Shown here: positions 17,507 to 27,839 of the stretch, in pieces
Layout: each line of letters starts with the position of its first letter
Numbering within the stretch: the stretch's first letter is position 1
Assembly: GCA_017555105.1 (NCBI GenBank)
Contig: JAFZHB010000021.1
Coordinates: 88,929-152,928, forward strand
Reading direction: 5' to 3'
Source: Alistipes sp.
GTDB lineage: Bacteria > Bacteroidota > Bacteroidia > Bacteroidales > Rikenellaceae
DNA length: 64,000 nt
The notes under the pieces: model-generated
Databases searched by the model: none
Told to the model about the DNA's origin: nothing
Seen by the model: the letters and a program-made list of their open reading frames with translations, nothing else
Position numbers and translations under genes: made by a program

Positions 17507-19936
17507 TTATACCAATGCGAGGCGCAAGACCTCATCGTTCGTGCGTACATAGTGGAAGGTGAGCCCCTCGATGTAGTCGGCCTTGATCTCGGCCACATCC
17601 TTGCGGTTCTCCTCCGAGAGAATCAGTTCGGTGATGCCGGCGCGCTTGGCTGCCAGGATCTTCTCCTTCACGCCACCTACGGGCATCACGCGACCGCGCA
17701 GGGTCGTCTCGCCGGTCATGGCGATGCGCTCCTTGATCTGGCGACCCGTGAAGGTCGAGGCGATCGAGGTCACCATCGTGATACCGGCCGATGGGCCATC
17801 CTTCGGAATAGCGCCTTCGGGTACATGGATGTTGATGTCGTGCTTCTCGAAGAGCGTGGGGTCGATGCCGAGCTCGGCGTGGTGTGCCTTCACCCACTCG
17901 TAGGCGATCGTGGCCGACTCCTTCATCACATCGCCCAGGTTACCCGTCAGGCTGATTGCGCCCTTGCCCGGGGTGAGCAACGATTCGATGTAGAGGATGT
18001 CGCCACCCACTTCGGTCCAGGCCAGACCCGTTACAACGCCGACCATGCCGCCCACCTCATACTCCTCCTTGAGGAACTTCGGGATGCCGAGGATCTTCTC
18101 TACATCGGCCGGCGTGATGGCCGCCTCGTAGGGCTCCTCGAAGGCGATCTGCTTGGCGCGCGCGCGTGCCATCTTGGCCAGCAGCTTGTCGAGCGTGCGG
18201 ACACCCGCCTCGCGTGTGTAGCCGTTGATGATCTGCTCGACGATCTCGGGCGTGAGGTTCATCTGCTCGGTCGTGAAACCGTGTGCCTCACACTGCTTGG
18301 GCAGCAGGTGGTCGAGTGCGATGCGCACCTTCTCCTCGATCAGGTAGCCGGCGATGTTGATCATCTCCATGCGGTCGCGCAGCGCCGGTGCAATGTTCTG
18401 AATGTTGTTTGCCGTGGCGATGAAGAGCACCTTCGAGAGATCGTACTCCATGTCGATGTAGTTGTCGTGGAAGGTGGTGTTCTGCTCCGGATCGAGTACC
18501 TCCAAGAGTGCACTCGACGGATCACCGTGGTTCGATACGGTGAGCTTGTCCACCTCATCGAGAATGATCACGGGGTTCGACGAGCCACACCGCTTGATGG
18601 TCTGGATGATGCGACCCGGCATAGCACCGATGTAGGTGCGGCGATGACCACGGATCTCCGACTCGTCGTGCAGACCGCCGAGCGATACGCGCCCGAACTT
18701 ACGCCACAGGGCAGCGGCTACCGACTTACCGAGCGAGGTCTTACCCACGCCCGGAGGGCCGTAGAGGCAGAGAATCGGCGACTTCATATCGCCCTTGAGC
18801 TTCAGAACAGCCAGGTGCTCCAGGATGCGCTCCTTGACCTCCTCCAAACCGAAGTGGTCGCGGTCGAGCTGCTCACGGGCGGTGCGCAGGTCGGGGTTGT
18901 CCTCCGTGCAATCCTCCCACGGCAGGTCGAGCAGGAGCTCCAGGTAGGTGATCTGCACCGTGTATTCAGCTACGGCAGGGTTCATGCGTTCGAGCTTCTG
19001 CACCTCCTTCTCGAAGTTCTCGCCGACCTCCTTCGGCCAATGCTTCTTCTCGGCAGCCTCGCGCAGACGCTCGATGTCGCCGTTCGATCCCTCGCCCAGC
19101 TCATCCTGAATCGTGCGCATCTGCTGCTGCAGATAGTAGTCGCGCTGCTGCTTGTCGATCTCCTGCTTTACGCGCTCCTGGATCTGGTTCTTTAGTTCGG
19201 CGAGCTGCTGCTCACGGATCAGGATCTCGAGCAGCTTGCGGGCGCGAGCCAGGAGACCCGGTGCCTCGAGCAGCGCTTGACGATCCTCGTCAGCCAGCTC
19301 CATATTCGAGCAGACGAAGTTAATCATGCCACGCTTCGAGTCGATGTTCTTGATGGCGAAGGCCGCCTCCTTAGGCATGGCTGGCGAGATGTTGATGATC
19401 GCCAGTGCTGTGTCGCGGATCGACTCGATGAGCGCCTCGAACTCTACGCTCTTCAGGTCGGGCGTCGTGTCGCGCAGCGCCTCGACGCGTGCCGTGAAGT
19501 AGGGCTCGGTGGAGATGTATTCCTTTACCTCGATCTTCTGCAAGCCGTTGAGAATCACCGTCAGGTTGCCGTTGGGCATCTCCAAGATCTTGATGATGCG
19601 GGCAGCCGTACCCACGCGGTACATATCCGACGGGGTGGGGTTCTCCACCTCGCTCTCGCGCTGCAGCACAGCACCCAGCATGCCGTGCTCTTGGTTGACG
19701 GCACGCACGAGCGCGATCGACTTATCGCGGCCGACCGTGATCGGGGTGATGGCACCCGGGAAGAGTACCGACGAGCGGAGCGTAAGGATCGGCATCACCT
19801 CGGGGATTTCGCACTCCTCGACCGGCTCATCCTCGCCCCCTACGATCGGAATTACGCGGTGGTTTCCGTCGAAGAGTTCGGGTGTGAGGCTGATCTCTTC
19901 AACCTCCATATTATCTATCAGATTCTTCTTACTCAT
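17507..19936 (-). CDS. lon: ATP-dependent protease Lon
   Basis: 809 residues from ATG 19936 (MSKKNLIDNMEVEEISL). A TTG nine codons upstream is in frame but lies within the -7 promoter element, so it is not used. N-terminal LON substrate domain (about 45-245: MPILTLRSSVLFPGAITPITV), coiled coil (RVKQEIDKQQRDYYLQQQM), AAA+ module with Walker A GPPGVGKTS and Walker B IILDEVDKL, and the C-terminal Ser-Lys protease domain with catalytic Ser in PKDGPSAGIT and Lys in GGVKEKILAAKRAG. Cytoplasmic, degrades damaged and regulatory proteins. Confidence 0.97.
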   Translation of the reverse strand: MSKKNLIDNMEVEEISLTPELFDGNHRVIPIVGGEDEPVEECEIPEVMPILTLRSSVLFPGAITPITVGRDKSIALVRAVNQEHGMLGAVLQRESEVENPTPSDMYRVGTAARIIKILEMPNGNLTVILNGLQKIEVKEYISTEPYFTARVEALRDTTPDLKSVEFEALIESIRDTALAIINISPAMPKEAAFAIKNIDSKRGMINFVCSNMELADEDRQALLEAPGLLARARKLLEILIREQQLAELKNQIQERVKQEIDKQQRDYYLQQQMRTIQDELGEGSNGDIERLREAAEKKHWPKEVGENFEKEVQKLERMNPAVAEYTVQITYLELLLDLPWEDCTEDNPDLRTAREQLDRDHFGLEEVKERILEHLAVLKLKGDMKSPILCLYGPPGVGKTSLGKSVAAALWRKFGRVSLGGLHDESEIRGHRRTYIGAMPGRIIQTIKRCGSSNPVIILDEVDKLTVSNHGDPSSALLEVLDPEQNTTFHDNYIDMEYDLSKVLFIATANNIQNIAPALRDRMEMINIAGYLIEEKVRIALDHLLPKQCEAHGFTTEQMNLTPEIVEQIINGYTREAGVRTLDKLLAKMARARAKQIAFEEPYEAAITPADVEKILGIPKFLKEEYEVGGMVGVVTGLAWTEVGGDILYIESLLTPGKGAISLTGNLGDVMKESATIAYEWVKAHHAELGIDPTLFEKHDINIHVPEGAIPKDGPSAGITMVTSIASTFTGRQIKERIAMTGETTLRGRVMPVGGVKEKILAAKRAGITELILSEENRKDVAEIKADYIEGLTFHYVRTNDEVLRLALV

Positions 19937-19960
19937 ACTTTCATATAGGTATATTCGGGA

Positions 19961-19968
19961 CAAAGGTA
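19961..19968 (-). promoter_or_regulatory. -7 element TACCTTTG of lon
   Basis: Minus-strand TACCTTTG, 24 bases before the ATG at 19936; this placement also rules out the upstream TTG as start. Confidence 0.55.
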
Positions 19969-20012
19969 ATCATTTTTGTTGCATTAACGCCTTTTGTTTG
20001 GTGAAAAAAGAG

Positions 20013-20020
20013 TACATTTG
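20013..20020 (+). promoter_or_regulatory. -7 element TACATTTG of asnA
   Basis: Matches TAnnTTTG, 27 bases before the ATG. The nearest TTTG upstream is only 16 bases away, so spacing is off consensus. Confidence 0.5.
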
Positions 20021-20047
20021 CGTTTTAACTCACCAAAAAAGACCCTT

Positions 20048-21085
20048 ATGGCTTTGACCCTTCCCGCGGTGTATAATACTCCGATTCCCGATGCCGAGAG
20101 CACAGAGCGTGCCATCCGACAGGTGAAAGAGATGTTTCAAAACAACCTCTCAGCGCAGTTGGCGCTCCTGCGTGTGACGGCTCCGTTGGTGCTCCTGCGT
20201 CGCAGTGGTTTGAACGACGACCTCAGCGGTACGGAGCGTGCTGTGCGCTTTCCGGTGCGCGGGGTGGGAGGCGAGGAGGCCGAAGTGGTGCACTCGCTGG
20301 CCAAGTGGAAGCGTTGGAAGCTCTCCGAGCTGGCCATTCGCCCGGGGCGTGGCATCTATACGGATATGAACGCCCTGCGGCCCGAGGAGGAGCTCGATCA
20401 TCTCCATTCGATCTATGTCGATCAGTGGGATTGGGAGCAGGTGATCCGTCCCGAGGAGCGTACGGTGGCCTTCCTGAAAAAGACCGTGCGACGCATCTAT
20501 GAGTCGATCAAAGTAACTGAAAATAAACTCTATACGGAATTTCCGCAGATCGAACCGTACCTGCCCGAAGAGATCCATTTTATCCACGCCGAGGAGCTGC
20601 TTCAGCGCTACCCGAATCTCACGCCCAAGGAGCGCGAGAACGAGATTACGCGCCACTACCGCGCCGTCTTTATCATCGGCATCGGAGCTGCGCTTTCGAA
20701 TGGTCAGCCGCACGATACACGCGCCTCGGACTACGACGATTGGTCGACCCCGAACGAGGAGGGATTTGTGGGGTTGAACGGCGATTTGATGCTTTGGAAT
20801 CCCGTCCTGGAGCAGGCTGTCGAGATCTCGAGCATGGGCATTCGTGTCGATCGCGAAGCATTGCTGCGTCAGCTTGCGCTGCGCGGTGAGGAGCACAAGG
20901 CGGCGATGCCCTACCACAGTCGTCTGCTCGAGGGAGGGTTGCCGCTCACGGTGGGTGGCGGTATCGGTCAGTCGCGCCTCTGTATGTACCTCCTGCGCAA
21001 AGCGCATGTCGGTGAGGTGCAGTCCTCGATCTGGCCCGAGGAGATGGTGGAAGAGTGTCGCCGACACGGAATCTTCCTGGCGTAA
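20048..21085 (+). CDS. asnA: Aspartate--ammonia ligase
   Basis: 345 residues from ATG 20048. Ammonia-dependent asparagine synthetase, a class II aminoacyl-tRNA-synthetase relative that adenylates aspartate. Family strings: [78 protein letters not shown] and [19 protein letters not shown]. The valS gene follows 88 bases later under its own promoter. Confidence 0.97.
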   Translation: MALTLPAVYNTPIPDAESTERAIRQVKEMFQNNLSAQLALLRVTAPLVLLRRSGLNDDLSGTERAVRFPVRGVGGEEAEVVHSLAKWKRWKLSELAIRPGRGIYTDMNALRPEEELDHLHSIYVDQWDWEQVIRPEERTVAFLKKTVRRIYESIKVTENKLYTEFPQIEPYLPEEIHFIHAEELLQRYPNLTPKERENEITRHYRAVFIIGIGAALSNGQPHDTRASDYDDWSTPNEEGFVGLNGDLMLWNPVLEQAVEISSMGIRVDREALLRQLALRGEEHKAAMPYHSRLLEGGLPLTVGGGIGQSRLCMYLLRKAHVGEVQSSIWPEEMVEECRRHGIFLA

Positions 21086-21124
21086 AAAATCGAGAATTAT
21101 TACCCAAGACTCCCAAATAATTTG

Positions 21125-21132
21125 TATCTTTG
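21125..21132 (+). promoter_or_regulatory. -7 element TATCTTTG of valS
   Basis: TATCTTTG 41 bases before the ATG at 21174; no clear -33 element. Confidence 0.55.
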
Positions 21133-21173
21133 CCGTTCGTAACGACGAAAACAAAACAATAACATCATACACT

Positions 21174-23798
21174 ATGCAAATCGCTGACAAGTACACGCCT
21201 CAATCGTTGGAGGCCAAATGGTACGAATACTGGATCGAGCATCGTCTGTTCCACTCGGAGCCTGATGCGCGCGAACCCTATACGATCGTGATCCCGCCCC
21301 CCAATGTGACGGGTATGCTCCACATGGGTCACATGCTCAACAATACGCTGCAGGATGTCTTGGTGCGTCGTGCGCGTATGTCGGGCAAGAACGCCTGCTG
21401 GGTGCCGGGTATGGACCACGCTTCGATCGCTACGGAGGCCAAGGTGGTTGCCATGCTCCACGAGCAGGGTATCGAGAAGTCGCAGCTCACGCGTGAGGAG
21501 TTCCTCAAGCATGCGTGGGAGTGGAAGGAGAAGTATGGCGGTGTGATCCTCAAGCAGCTGCGCAAGTTGGGCGCATCGTGCGACTGGGAGCGCACCTGCT
21601 TTACGATGGACGACGAGCGCACGGAGAGCGTGCTGCGCGTCTTCTGCGACCTGTATGAGAAGGGTAAGATCTACCGTGGTGTGCGTATGGTGAACTGGGA
21701 TCCCTCGGCTAAGACGGCCCTCTCGGATGAGGAGGTGATCTTTAAGGAGTCGCACGGCAAGCTCTACTACCTGCGCTACAAGGTGGAGGGTTCGGACGAG
21801 GCGCTGATCGTAGCTACGACGCGTCCCGAGACGATCCTGGGCGATACGGCGCTCTGCGTCAACCCGAACGATCCGCGCTACCAGCACCTGCCTGCTGATG
21901 CGCGTGTGATTGTGCCGATCGTAGGTCGTTCGATCCCCGTTATTCGCGATGAGTATGTGGACATTGAGTTTGGTACGGGTGCCTTGAAGGTGACGCCGGC
22001 ACACGATGTGAACGACTATATGCTGGGTGAGAAGTACAACCTCGAGACGATCGACATCTTCAACGACGATGGTACGATCAACGACAAGGTGGGTATCTAT
22101 GTCGGCATGGATCGTTTCGAGCTGCGCAAGCAGATCGAGAAGGATCTCTTGGCTGCTGACCTGCTGGCGAAGACCGAGGATTACACAAACAATGTGGGTT
22201 ACTCGGAGCGTACGGGTGTAGCCATCGAGCCGAAGCTCTCGATGCAGTGGTTCCTCTCGATGGAGGAGCTGGCCAAGCCCGCTACGAAGGCCGTGCTGGA
22301 GGATGTGATCCGCTTCGTGCCCGAGAAGTATAAGAACACCTATCGCCACTGGATGGAGAACATCAAGGATTGGTGCATCTCGCGTCAGCTGTGGTGGGGT
22401 CAGCGTATCCCGGCCTACTACCTGCCGAAGGGTGGCTATGTAGTGGCTCTGACGGTGGAGGAGGCGCTCGAGAAGGCGCGTGCCAAGACGGGCGATCAGT
22501 CGCTTACGGCCGCCGATCTGCGTCAGGATGAGGATGTGCTCGACACCTGGTTCTCGTCGTGGTTGTGGCCCATTTCGGTCTTCGACGGTATCCGCAATCC
22601 GGAGAACGAGGAGATCAGCTACTACTACCCGACGAATGACCTGGTTACGGGTCCGGATATCATCTTCTTCTGGGTAGCGCGTATGATCATGGCCGGCTAC
22701 GAGTACCGTTCGGCCGAGCCTTTCCGTAATGTCTACTTCACGGGTATCGTGCGCGACAAGATCGGCCGCAAGATGTCGAAGCAGCTCGGTAACTCGCCCG
22801 ATCCGCTCGATCTGATCGAGAAGTATGGCGCCGATGGTGTGCGTCTGGCGATGCTGATGTCGTCGTCGGCCGGTAACGATGTGATGTTCGATGAGGCGCT
22901 CTGCGAGCAGGGTCGCAACTTCGGTAATAAGATCTGGAATGCCTACCGTCTGGTCAATGGTTGGACGGTGAAGGAGGAGCCGCAGAGCGAGAACAACCGT
23001 CTGGCTGTGGCTTGGTTCGAGCAGGCGCTCGGCCGCACGCTCCGCGAGGTGGAGGCCGACTTCCGTCAGTATCGTATTTCGGAGGCCTGCATGGCACTCT
23101 ATAAGCTCTTCTGGGATGAGTTCAGTGGTCTCTACCTCGAGATGGTAAAGCCGGCCTATGGCGAGCCGATTGATGCGGAGACGATGGCCGCTACGAAGCG
23201 TTTCTTCGATGCGCTGATGCGTACGCTGCACCCCTTTATGCCCTTCATTACGGAGGAGATCTGGCAGGATATCGCACCGCGCCAGGAGGGTGAGTCGATC
23301 TGCGTGGCAGCGATGCCCGAGGCCGTGGAGGCTGATCCCTCGATCATGGCACGCTTCGAGCTGGCTCACGAGGTGATCTCGGCCGTGCGTAATATCCGCA
23401 ACCAGAAGAACCTGCCGCAGAAGGAGCAGCTGACGCTGCGCGTGATCGCTGATGAGAACTACCCGCAGGAGTATGCTCCCGTGCTGGCGAAGATGGCTAA
23501 CCTGAAGGCGATCGAGCTGACGACGGAGAAGGATGCGGCCGCTGCGGCCTTCATCGTCAAGACGACGCAGTACTTCGTGCCGCTGGAGGGTATGATCGAT
23601 ACGGAGGCCGAGAAGAAGAAGCTGGCCGAGGATTTGACCTACTACGAGGGCTTCCTCAAGAGCGTAATGGCGAAGCTCTCGAACGAGCGCTTTGTGCAGA
23701 ATGCTCCGGAGAAGGTGGTAGCCAATGAGCGCGCTAAGCAGGCTGATGCCGAGGCAAAGATCGCCGCTATCAAGGAGCAGCTTGCTGCGATGAAGTAG
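21174..23798 (+). CDS. valS: Valyl-tRNA synthetase
   Basis: 874 residues from ATG 21174 ([20 protein letters not shown]). Class I synthetase with the normal HxGH signature as HMGH (in [13 protein letters not shown]) and KMSKS as KMSKQLGN. Editing (CP1) domain in the middle with [12 protein letters not shown], anticodon-binding helical domain, and the C-terminal coiled coil typical of ValRS ([18 protein letters not shown] to the end). Note that the related IleRS at 29091 has a different HxGH motif. rnhA follows after 3 bases. Confidence 0.97.
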   Translation: MQIADKYTPQSLEAKWYEYWIEHRLFHSEPDAREPYTIVIPPPNVTGMLHMGHMLNNTLQDVLVRRARMSGKNACWVPGMDHASIATEAKVVAMLHEQGIEKSQLTREEFLKHAWEWKEKYGGVILKQLRKLGASCDWERTCFTMDDERTESVLRVFCDLYEKGKIYRGVRMVNWDPSAKTALSDEEVIFKESHGKLYYLRYKVEGSDEALIVATTRPETILGDTALCVNPNDPRYQHLPADARVIVPIVGRSIPVIRDEYVDIEFGTGALKVTPAHDVNDYMLGEKYNLETIDIFNDDGTINDKVGIYVGMDRFELRKQIEKDLLAADLLAKTEDYTNNVGYSERTGVAIEPKLSMQWFLSMEELAKPATKAVLEDVIRFVPEKYKNTYRHWMENIKDWCISRQLWWGQRIPAYYLPKGGYVVALTVEEALEKARAKTGDQSLTAADLRQDEDVLDTWFSSWLWPISVFDGIRNPENEEISYYYPTNDLVTGPDIIFFWVARMIMAGYEYRSAEPFRNVYFTGIVRDKIGRKMSKQLGNSPDPLDLIEKYGADGVRLAMLMSSSAGNDVMFDEALCEQGRNFGNKIWNAYRLVNGWTVKEEPQSENNRLAVAWFEQALGRTLREVEADFRQYRISEACMALYKLFWDEFSGLYLEMVKPAYGEPIDAETMAATKRFFDALMRTLHPFMPFITEEIWQDIAPRQEGESICVAAMPEAVEADPSIMARFELAHEVISAVRNIRNQKNLPQKEQLTLRVIADENYPQEYAPVLAKMANLKAIELTTEKDAAAAAFIVKTTQYFVPLEGMIDTEAEKKKLAEDLTYYEGFLKSVMAKLSNERFVQNAPEKVVANERAKQADAEAKIAAIKEQLAAMK

Positions 23799-23801
23799 GC
23801 G

Positions 23802-24254
23802 ATGCAGATCACCATCTATACCGACGGTTCGTCATTGGGCAACCCGGGGCCGGGAGGTTTCGGGTGTGTCCTGATCGCCGGGCCGCACCGCAAGGAGATT
23901 GCCGCAGGCTTTCGCCTGACGACCAACAACCGCATGGAGCTGATGGCCGTCTGTGTGGCGCTTGAGGCATTGAAGTTCGAGGGCTCGCAGGTGACGCTCT
24001 ACTCCGACTCGAAGTATGTGGTCGATGCGGTCGAGAAGCGTTGGGTCTTCGGTTGGGAGCGTAAAGGCTTCTCCGGCAAGAAGAACCCCGATCTCTGGCA
24101 GCGTTTCCTGCGCGTCTATCGCCGCCATCAGGTGCGATTCGTCTGGGTGAAGGGACACGCCGAAACGGTGGAGAACAACCGCTGTGACCAGCTGGCTGTG
24201 GCGGCCGCCAACGGCTCGAACCTCTCGGAGGATTATGGCTATCAGCCTGAATAA
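23802..24254 (+). CDS. rnhA: Ribonuclease HI
   Basis: 150 residues. Degrades RNA in RNA-DNA hybrids. The acidic catalytic residues are in YTDGSSLGNPGPGGFG (first Asp), NNRMELMAV (Glu), YSDSKYVVDAV (Asp) and VKGHAETVENNRCDQLA (His and last Asp). The basic protrusion with tryptophans (KRWVFGWERKGFSGKKNPDLW) is present. Starts 3 bases after valS. Confidence 0.96.
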   Translation: MQITIYTDGSSLGNPGPGGFGCVLIAGPHRKEIAAGFRLTTNNRMELMAVCVALEALKFEGSQVTLYSDSKYVVDAVEKRWVFGWERKGFSGKKNPDLWQRFLRVYRRHQVRFVWVKGHAETVENNRCDQLAVAAANGSNLSEDYGYQPE

Positions 24255-24264
24255 CCGATACAAA

Positions 24265-24296
24265 TTTGGCAATATCGAAAGATATTGCTATTTTTG
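24265..24296 (+). promoter_or_regulatory. Consensus promoter with a hairpin exactly filling the spacer
   Basis: TTTG (24265-24268), 20-base spacer, TATTTTTG (24289-24296): both elements match the Bacteroidetes consensus. The spacer is GCAATATC-GAAA-GATATTGC, a perfect 8-bp inverted repeat. Followed by T-rich sequence, the same element can act as the rnhA terminator. The exporter ATG is at 24323. Confidence 0.7.
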
Positions 24297-24322
24297 TCTA
24301 ATCTAGTAATAAAGAACAGACT

Positions 24323-26152
24323 ATGTTTAAGACCTATTTGCGATTGCTGGGCTTTGCTCGTCCGATCGAGAAATATGCCATTCCGTATTTTTTCTACTCG
24401 CTCTTCTATGCGGTGTTCAACTCGTTGACTTTCGTGCTGATCGTGCCGATCATGAACACGATGTTCGACCCGGAGTACACCTTCGAGCGGGTGACCGAGC
24501 TCCCTCCCTTTGAGCTCAAGGCGGACTACCTGACCTCGTTCTTCAACTACATCTACTCGCTTATGTATACCGAGTATGATCGCCAGCGTGTGCTGATCAT
24601 GCTCGCCCTCTTCACGATCACGATCAGCCTCCTGAGCAACTTCTTCCGCTATATGGGAGCCTGGACGGTGGAGTCGATGCGTGCCCGCACGCTGCAGCGC
24701 ATGCGCGACGAGATGTTTTCGCGCGTGATGGATATGAATGTCGGTTACTTCAGCGACCAGCAGAAGGGCGACATCATCTCGCGCATCACGGCCGATGTAA
24801 ATGTTGTGCAGTTCTGCATCACGAATACGCTGCTCGTAGCCTTCCGCGAACCCTTCCTGATCATCGGCTATGTGGCGATGATGATCATGCTCTCGTGGGA
24901 GTTGTCGATCTTCTCGGTGCTCTTCCTGCCCCTCGTGGCGCTCTTGATTGGTAGCATCGTGAAGCGCCTGCGCCACCCGGCACGCACGAACCAGAAGCGC
25001 CTGGGCGAGATGGTCTCGACGCTCGATGAGTCGCTGGCGGGTGTGAAGGTGATCAAGAGCTACAACGCTACGGAGTATGTGAAGAAGAACTTCTTCGGCA
25101 TCAACGCCGATGTGGCGCGCCTTACGCTCTCGATGGCACGCCGTCAGCAGCTGGCCTCGCCCATGAGCGAGTTCCTCGGCATCACGGCCGTGGGTGTGGT
25201 GTTGGTCTTTGGCGGTATCTTGGTGGGTAACGGCTCGCTCGATCCGGGTAGCTTCATCGCCTTCGTGGCGATCTTCTCGCAGATCACGCGCCCTGTGCGC
25301 CACTTCGTCGATCAGTTTGCCAACATCAACCAGGGTATTGCTGCCGGTGAGCGTATCTTCCAGCTGGTGGATTCGCGCCCCGCAATTATGGATCGCGCCG
25401 ATGCGAAAAAGTTCGAGGGATTGAAGGAGAAGATCGAGTTCCGCAATGTACACTTCAGTTACGATGGCCAACGAGAGGTGATCGACGGCGTTTCGTTTGA
25501 GGTTAAGCGCGGCCAGACGGTGGCGCTGGTAGGCCCTTCGGGCGGCGGTAAATCGACCCTCTCGGAGTTGATCCCGCGCTTCTACGATCCCGCTTCGGGT
25601 GAGATCTGCATCGATGGTGTATCGCTCACGGACTATACGCAGGAGAGCTTGCGTGCCCATATGAGCATCGTGGCGCAGGAGACCGTGCTGTTCAACGACT
25701 CGATCGAGGGTAACCTGCGCATGGGTAAGCCCGACGCTACGCGCGAGGAGATTGTGCGTGCGGCGCAGATCGCCAATGCCGAGGAGTTTATCAATCAGCT
25801 CCCCGAAGGCTACGAGACGAATATCGGTGACCGCGGTGGAAAACTCTCGGGTGGTCAGCGTCAGCGCCTCTCGATTGCCCGTGCTGTGCTGAAGAACCCC
25901 GAGATCCTGATCCTCGACGAGGCTACCTCGGCGCTCGATACCGAGAGCGAGAAGCTCGTGCAGGAGGCCTTGAACAACCTGCTCAAGGGTCGTACTTCGG
26001 TGATTATTGCTCACCGTCTCTCGACCATCCAGGGAGCGGATAAGATTATCGTTGTCTCCGAGGGTAAGATTGCCGAGCAGGGCACGCACGAGGAGCTCTT
26101 GGAGAAGAACGGCATCTATGCTCACCTGATCGAGATGCAGAGCTTTGCCTAG
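24323..26152 (+). CDS. MsbA-like ABC exporter (fused membrane and ATPase domains)
   Basis: 609 residues. Transmembrane exporter domain (about 1-330, six helices, first around PYFFYSLFYAVFNSLTFVLI) and an ABC ATPase domain (about 370-609): Walker A GPSGGGKST, Q-loop VAQETVLFNDS, signature LSGGQRQRLSIARA, Walker B ILILDEATSALD, H-loop AHRLSTI. The family includes MsbA, which flips lipid A-core across the inner membrane, and multidrug exporters. With kdsB, lpxH and an OstA-like gene nearby a lipid role is plausible but not shown; I leave the symbol empty. Confidence 0.92.
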   Translation: MFKTYLRLLGFARPIEKYAIPYFFYSLFYAVFNSLTFVLIVPIMNTMFDPEYTFERVTELPPFELKADYLTSFFNYIYSLMYTEYDRQRVLIMLALFTITISLLSNFFRYMGAWTVESMRARTLQRMRDEMFSRVMDMNVGYFSDQQKGDIISRITADVNVVQFCITNTLLVAFREPFLIIGYVAMMIMLSWELSIFSVLFLPLVALLIGSIVKRLRHPARTNQKRLGEMVSTLDESLAGVKVIKSYNATEYVKKNFFGINADVARLTLSMARRQQLASPMSEFLGITAVGVVLVFGGILVGNGSLDPGSFIAFVAIFSQITRPVRHFVDQFANINQGIAAGERIFQLVDSRPAIMDRADAKKFEGLKEKIEFRNVHFSYDGQREVIDGVSFEVKRGQTVALVGPSGGGKSTLSELIPRFYDPASGEICIDGVSLTDYTQESLRAHMSIVAQETVLFNDSIEGNLRMGKPDATREEIVRAAQIANAEEFINQLPEGYETNIGDRGGKLSGGQRQRLSIARAVLKNPEILILDEATSALDTESEKLVQEALNNLLKGRTSVIIAHRLSTIQGADKIIVVSEGKIAEQGTHEELLEKNGIYAHLIEMQSFA

Positions 26153-26185
26153 CGGCAATTCAAAATGTAGAATTTAACATTCAAA

Positions 26186-27619
26186 ATGGGGGCGATGAGA
26201 ACGCTTTTTGTTGCCTTTCTGGCACTCGTTGCATTGCAGAGTTGTAGCGAAACGACCATTTCGACCACGCATCCCGGCTGGGAGGGGAAACCACGCGTGG
26301 TGGTAATGACCGATGGTGAGATCGACGATCGCTGTTCGATGGTGCACTTCCTGCTCTATACGAACCAGTTGCAGGTGGATGCTATCATCCAGAGCAACTC
26401 CTGCTTCCAGCGCAAGGGGTGGAGCTCGGAGCCTTGGATCGAGGAGCAGCTGGCCGCCTACGAGCAGGTGCTGCCCAACCTGCGTGTGCATGATCCAGCT
26501 TATCCTTCGGCCGACGAATTGCGCCGTGTGGTCTACGTGGGCGACGAAGATCCTACGCATATTCCCGAGGGTATTTCCTATAAGACGCTCTTGCCGGGTG
26601 AAGAACCCTTCATTGATCCCTCGGAGTGGGCTGATACGCCCGGTTCGGATCGCATTGTGGAGATTCTCTTGGAGGAGGATTCGCGTCCAGTCTATATCCA
26701 GTGCTGGGGTGGTGGAAATACCGCTGTCAGAGCTTTCGATAAGCTGAAGCAGGAGCATCCTGCCGACTACGATCGCGCGATCCGCAAGGCGGTGCTCTAT
26801 TGCATCTGGTATCAGGACGGTGCAGGCAGCTACATCGAGCGTGTCCACCCGCAGGCAACTATTCTCCTCAGCCACCATTTCAGTGGCAGTTGGGACTACG
26901 GGTCGTTGCCTAACAGTGACCATTTCGTGAACGAGCACCTGCGCAACAAGGCTAATCCGCTGGGTAAGTTCTATGAGCAACCCTTCATTAGCGAGGGTGA
27001 TACGCCAGCCTTCCTCTATGCCCTTCCGAATGGATTGCGTTCGTATGAAAATCCCACCTATGGCGGCTGGGGAGGTCGATTCTATAAGGTTGAGGGATTT
27101 GAAAAGGTTTATCGTGATGTCAGCTTGGGCTCGTTGCGCGAGTGGGTTGAAACGGCACTGTGCGAATTCCAGGCACGCCTGAAGTGGTGCGTCACCCCGA
27201 ACTATGAGGAGGCTAACCACGCCCCCGTGATCGAGGTTGAGGGGGCTTTGGACCGTGTGGTGCGCAGTGGCGAAGAGGTGGTGCTGCGTGCAAAGATTTC
27301 GGATAAAGATCCGCGCGACATCGAGGGCGCATGGCGTGTGCGTGGCCACATGTGGCAGCAGAAGGGCCGCACGCGAGCGTGGCTCGAGGAGGATCCCGAG
27401 AAGCGCCTCGAGGAGTATCGCACCGATTGGTGTCAAGATCCTGCGGGTAGTTATTCGGGAAGTGTTGATCTGCAGTTCCTTGGCAAGGAGGCGGTGAGTT
27501 TTGTGGCTCCTGAGGTGGATCAGCCTGAAACCATTCATGTGATCCTGGAGGCCTTCGATATGGCCGTTCCGCGCCTGACCTCTTATGCGCGCTACATTGT
27601 AACGGTCGTGCCGAATTAA
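26186..27619 (+). CDS. DUF1593 (nucleoside hydrolase-like) lipoprotein
   Basis: 477 residues; lipoprotein signal with LVALQSC. The N-terminal domain carries VVVMTDGEIDDRCSMVHFLLY, the DxxxDD metal motif of nucleoside-hydrolase folds, and VYIQCWGGGNTAVRAF, both typical of DUF1593. The C-terminal ~130 residues are a beta-sandwich (HAPVIEVEGALDRVVRSGEEVVLRAKISDKDPRD). Members have been discussed as glycoside hydrolase-like enzymes of Bacteroidetes; substrate is unknown. An alternative start three codons downstream (26195) is equally possible. It follows the ABC exporter by 33 bases and ends in a strong terminator. Confidence 0.85.
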   Translation: MGAMRTLFVAFLALVALQSCSETTISTTHPGWEGKPRVVVMTDGEIDDRCSMVHFLLYTNQLQVDAIIQSNSCFQRKGWSSEPWIEEQLAAYEQVLPNLRVHDPAYPSADELRRVVYVGDEDPTHIPEGISYKTLLPGEEPFIDPSEWADTPGSDRIVEILLEEDSRPVYIQCWGGGNTAVRAFDKLKQEHPADYDRAIRKAVLYCIWYQDGAGSYIERVHPQATILLSHHFSGSWDYGSLPNSDHFVNEHLRNKANPLGKFYEQPFISEGDTPAFLYALPNGLRSYENPTYGGWGGRFYKVEGFEKVYRDVSLGSLREWVETALCEFQARLKWCVTPNYEEANHAPVIEVEGALDRVVRSGEEVVLRAKISDKDPRDIEGAWRVRGHMWQQKGRTRAWLEEDPEKRLEEYRTDWCQDPAGSYSGSVDLQFLGKEAVSFVAPEVDQPETIHVILEAFDMAVPRLTSYARYIVTVVPN

Positions 27620-27640
27620 AGAATTAGTAGATCGAACCAT

Positions 27641-27680
27641 AAAATTAGCACAGCGAACTTTTTGCTGTGCTAATTTTTTA
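27641..27680 (+). terminator. Terminator after the DUF1593 gene
   Basis: 14-bp stem AAAATTAGCACAGC/GCTGTGCTAATTTT (27641-27654, 27664-27677) with T run. Confidence 0.9.
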
Positions 27681-27816
27681 ATAATAATGTGAGACTATAT
27701 TAGAATAGAAAGCAACAATGATATATATTAAAAGTTTATAGAATGGGAAAGACTTTGTTTCAGTGAAAAAATTCAAGATAATAAATGACAGCCAGGCTTT
27801 TTACATAAAGAATAAC

Positions 27817-27824
27817 TACCTTTG
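27817..27824 (+). promoter_or_regulatory. -7 element TACCTTTG of the orphan lipoprotein gene
   Basis: TACCTTTG 15 bases before the ATG at 27840, giving a very short leader. Confidence 0.5.
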
Positions 27825-27839
27825 CGAAAACGTAACACA

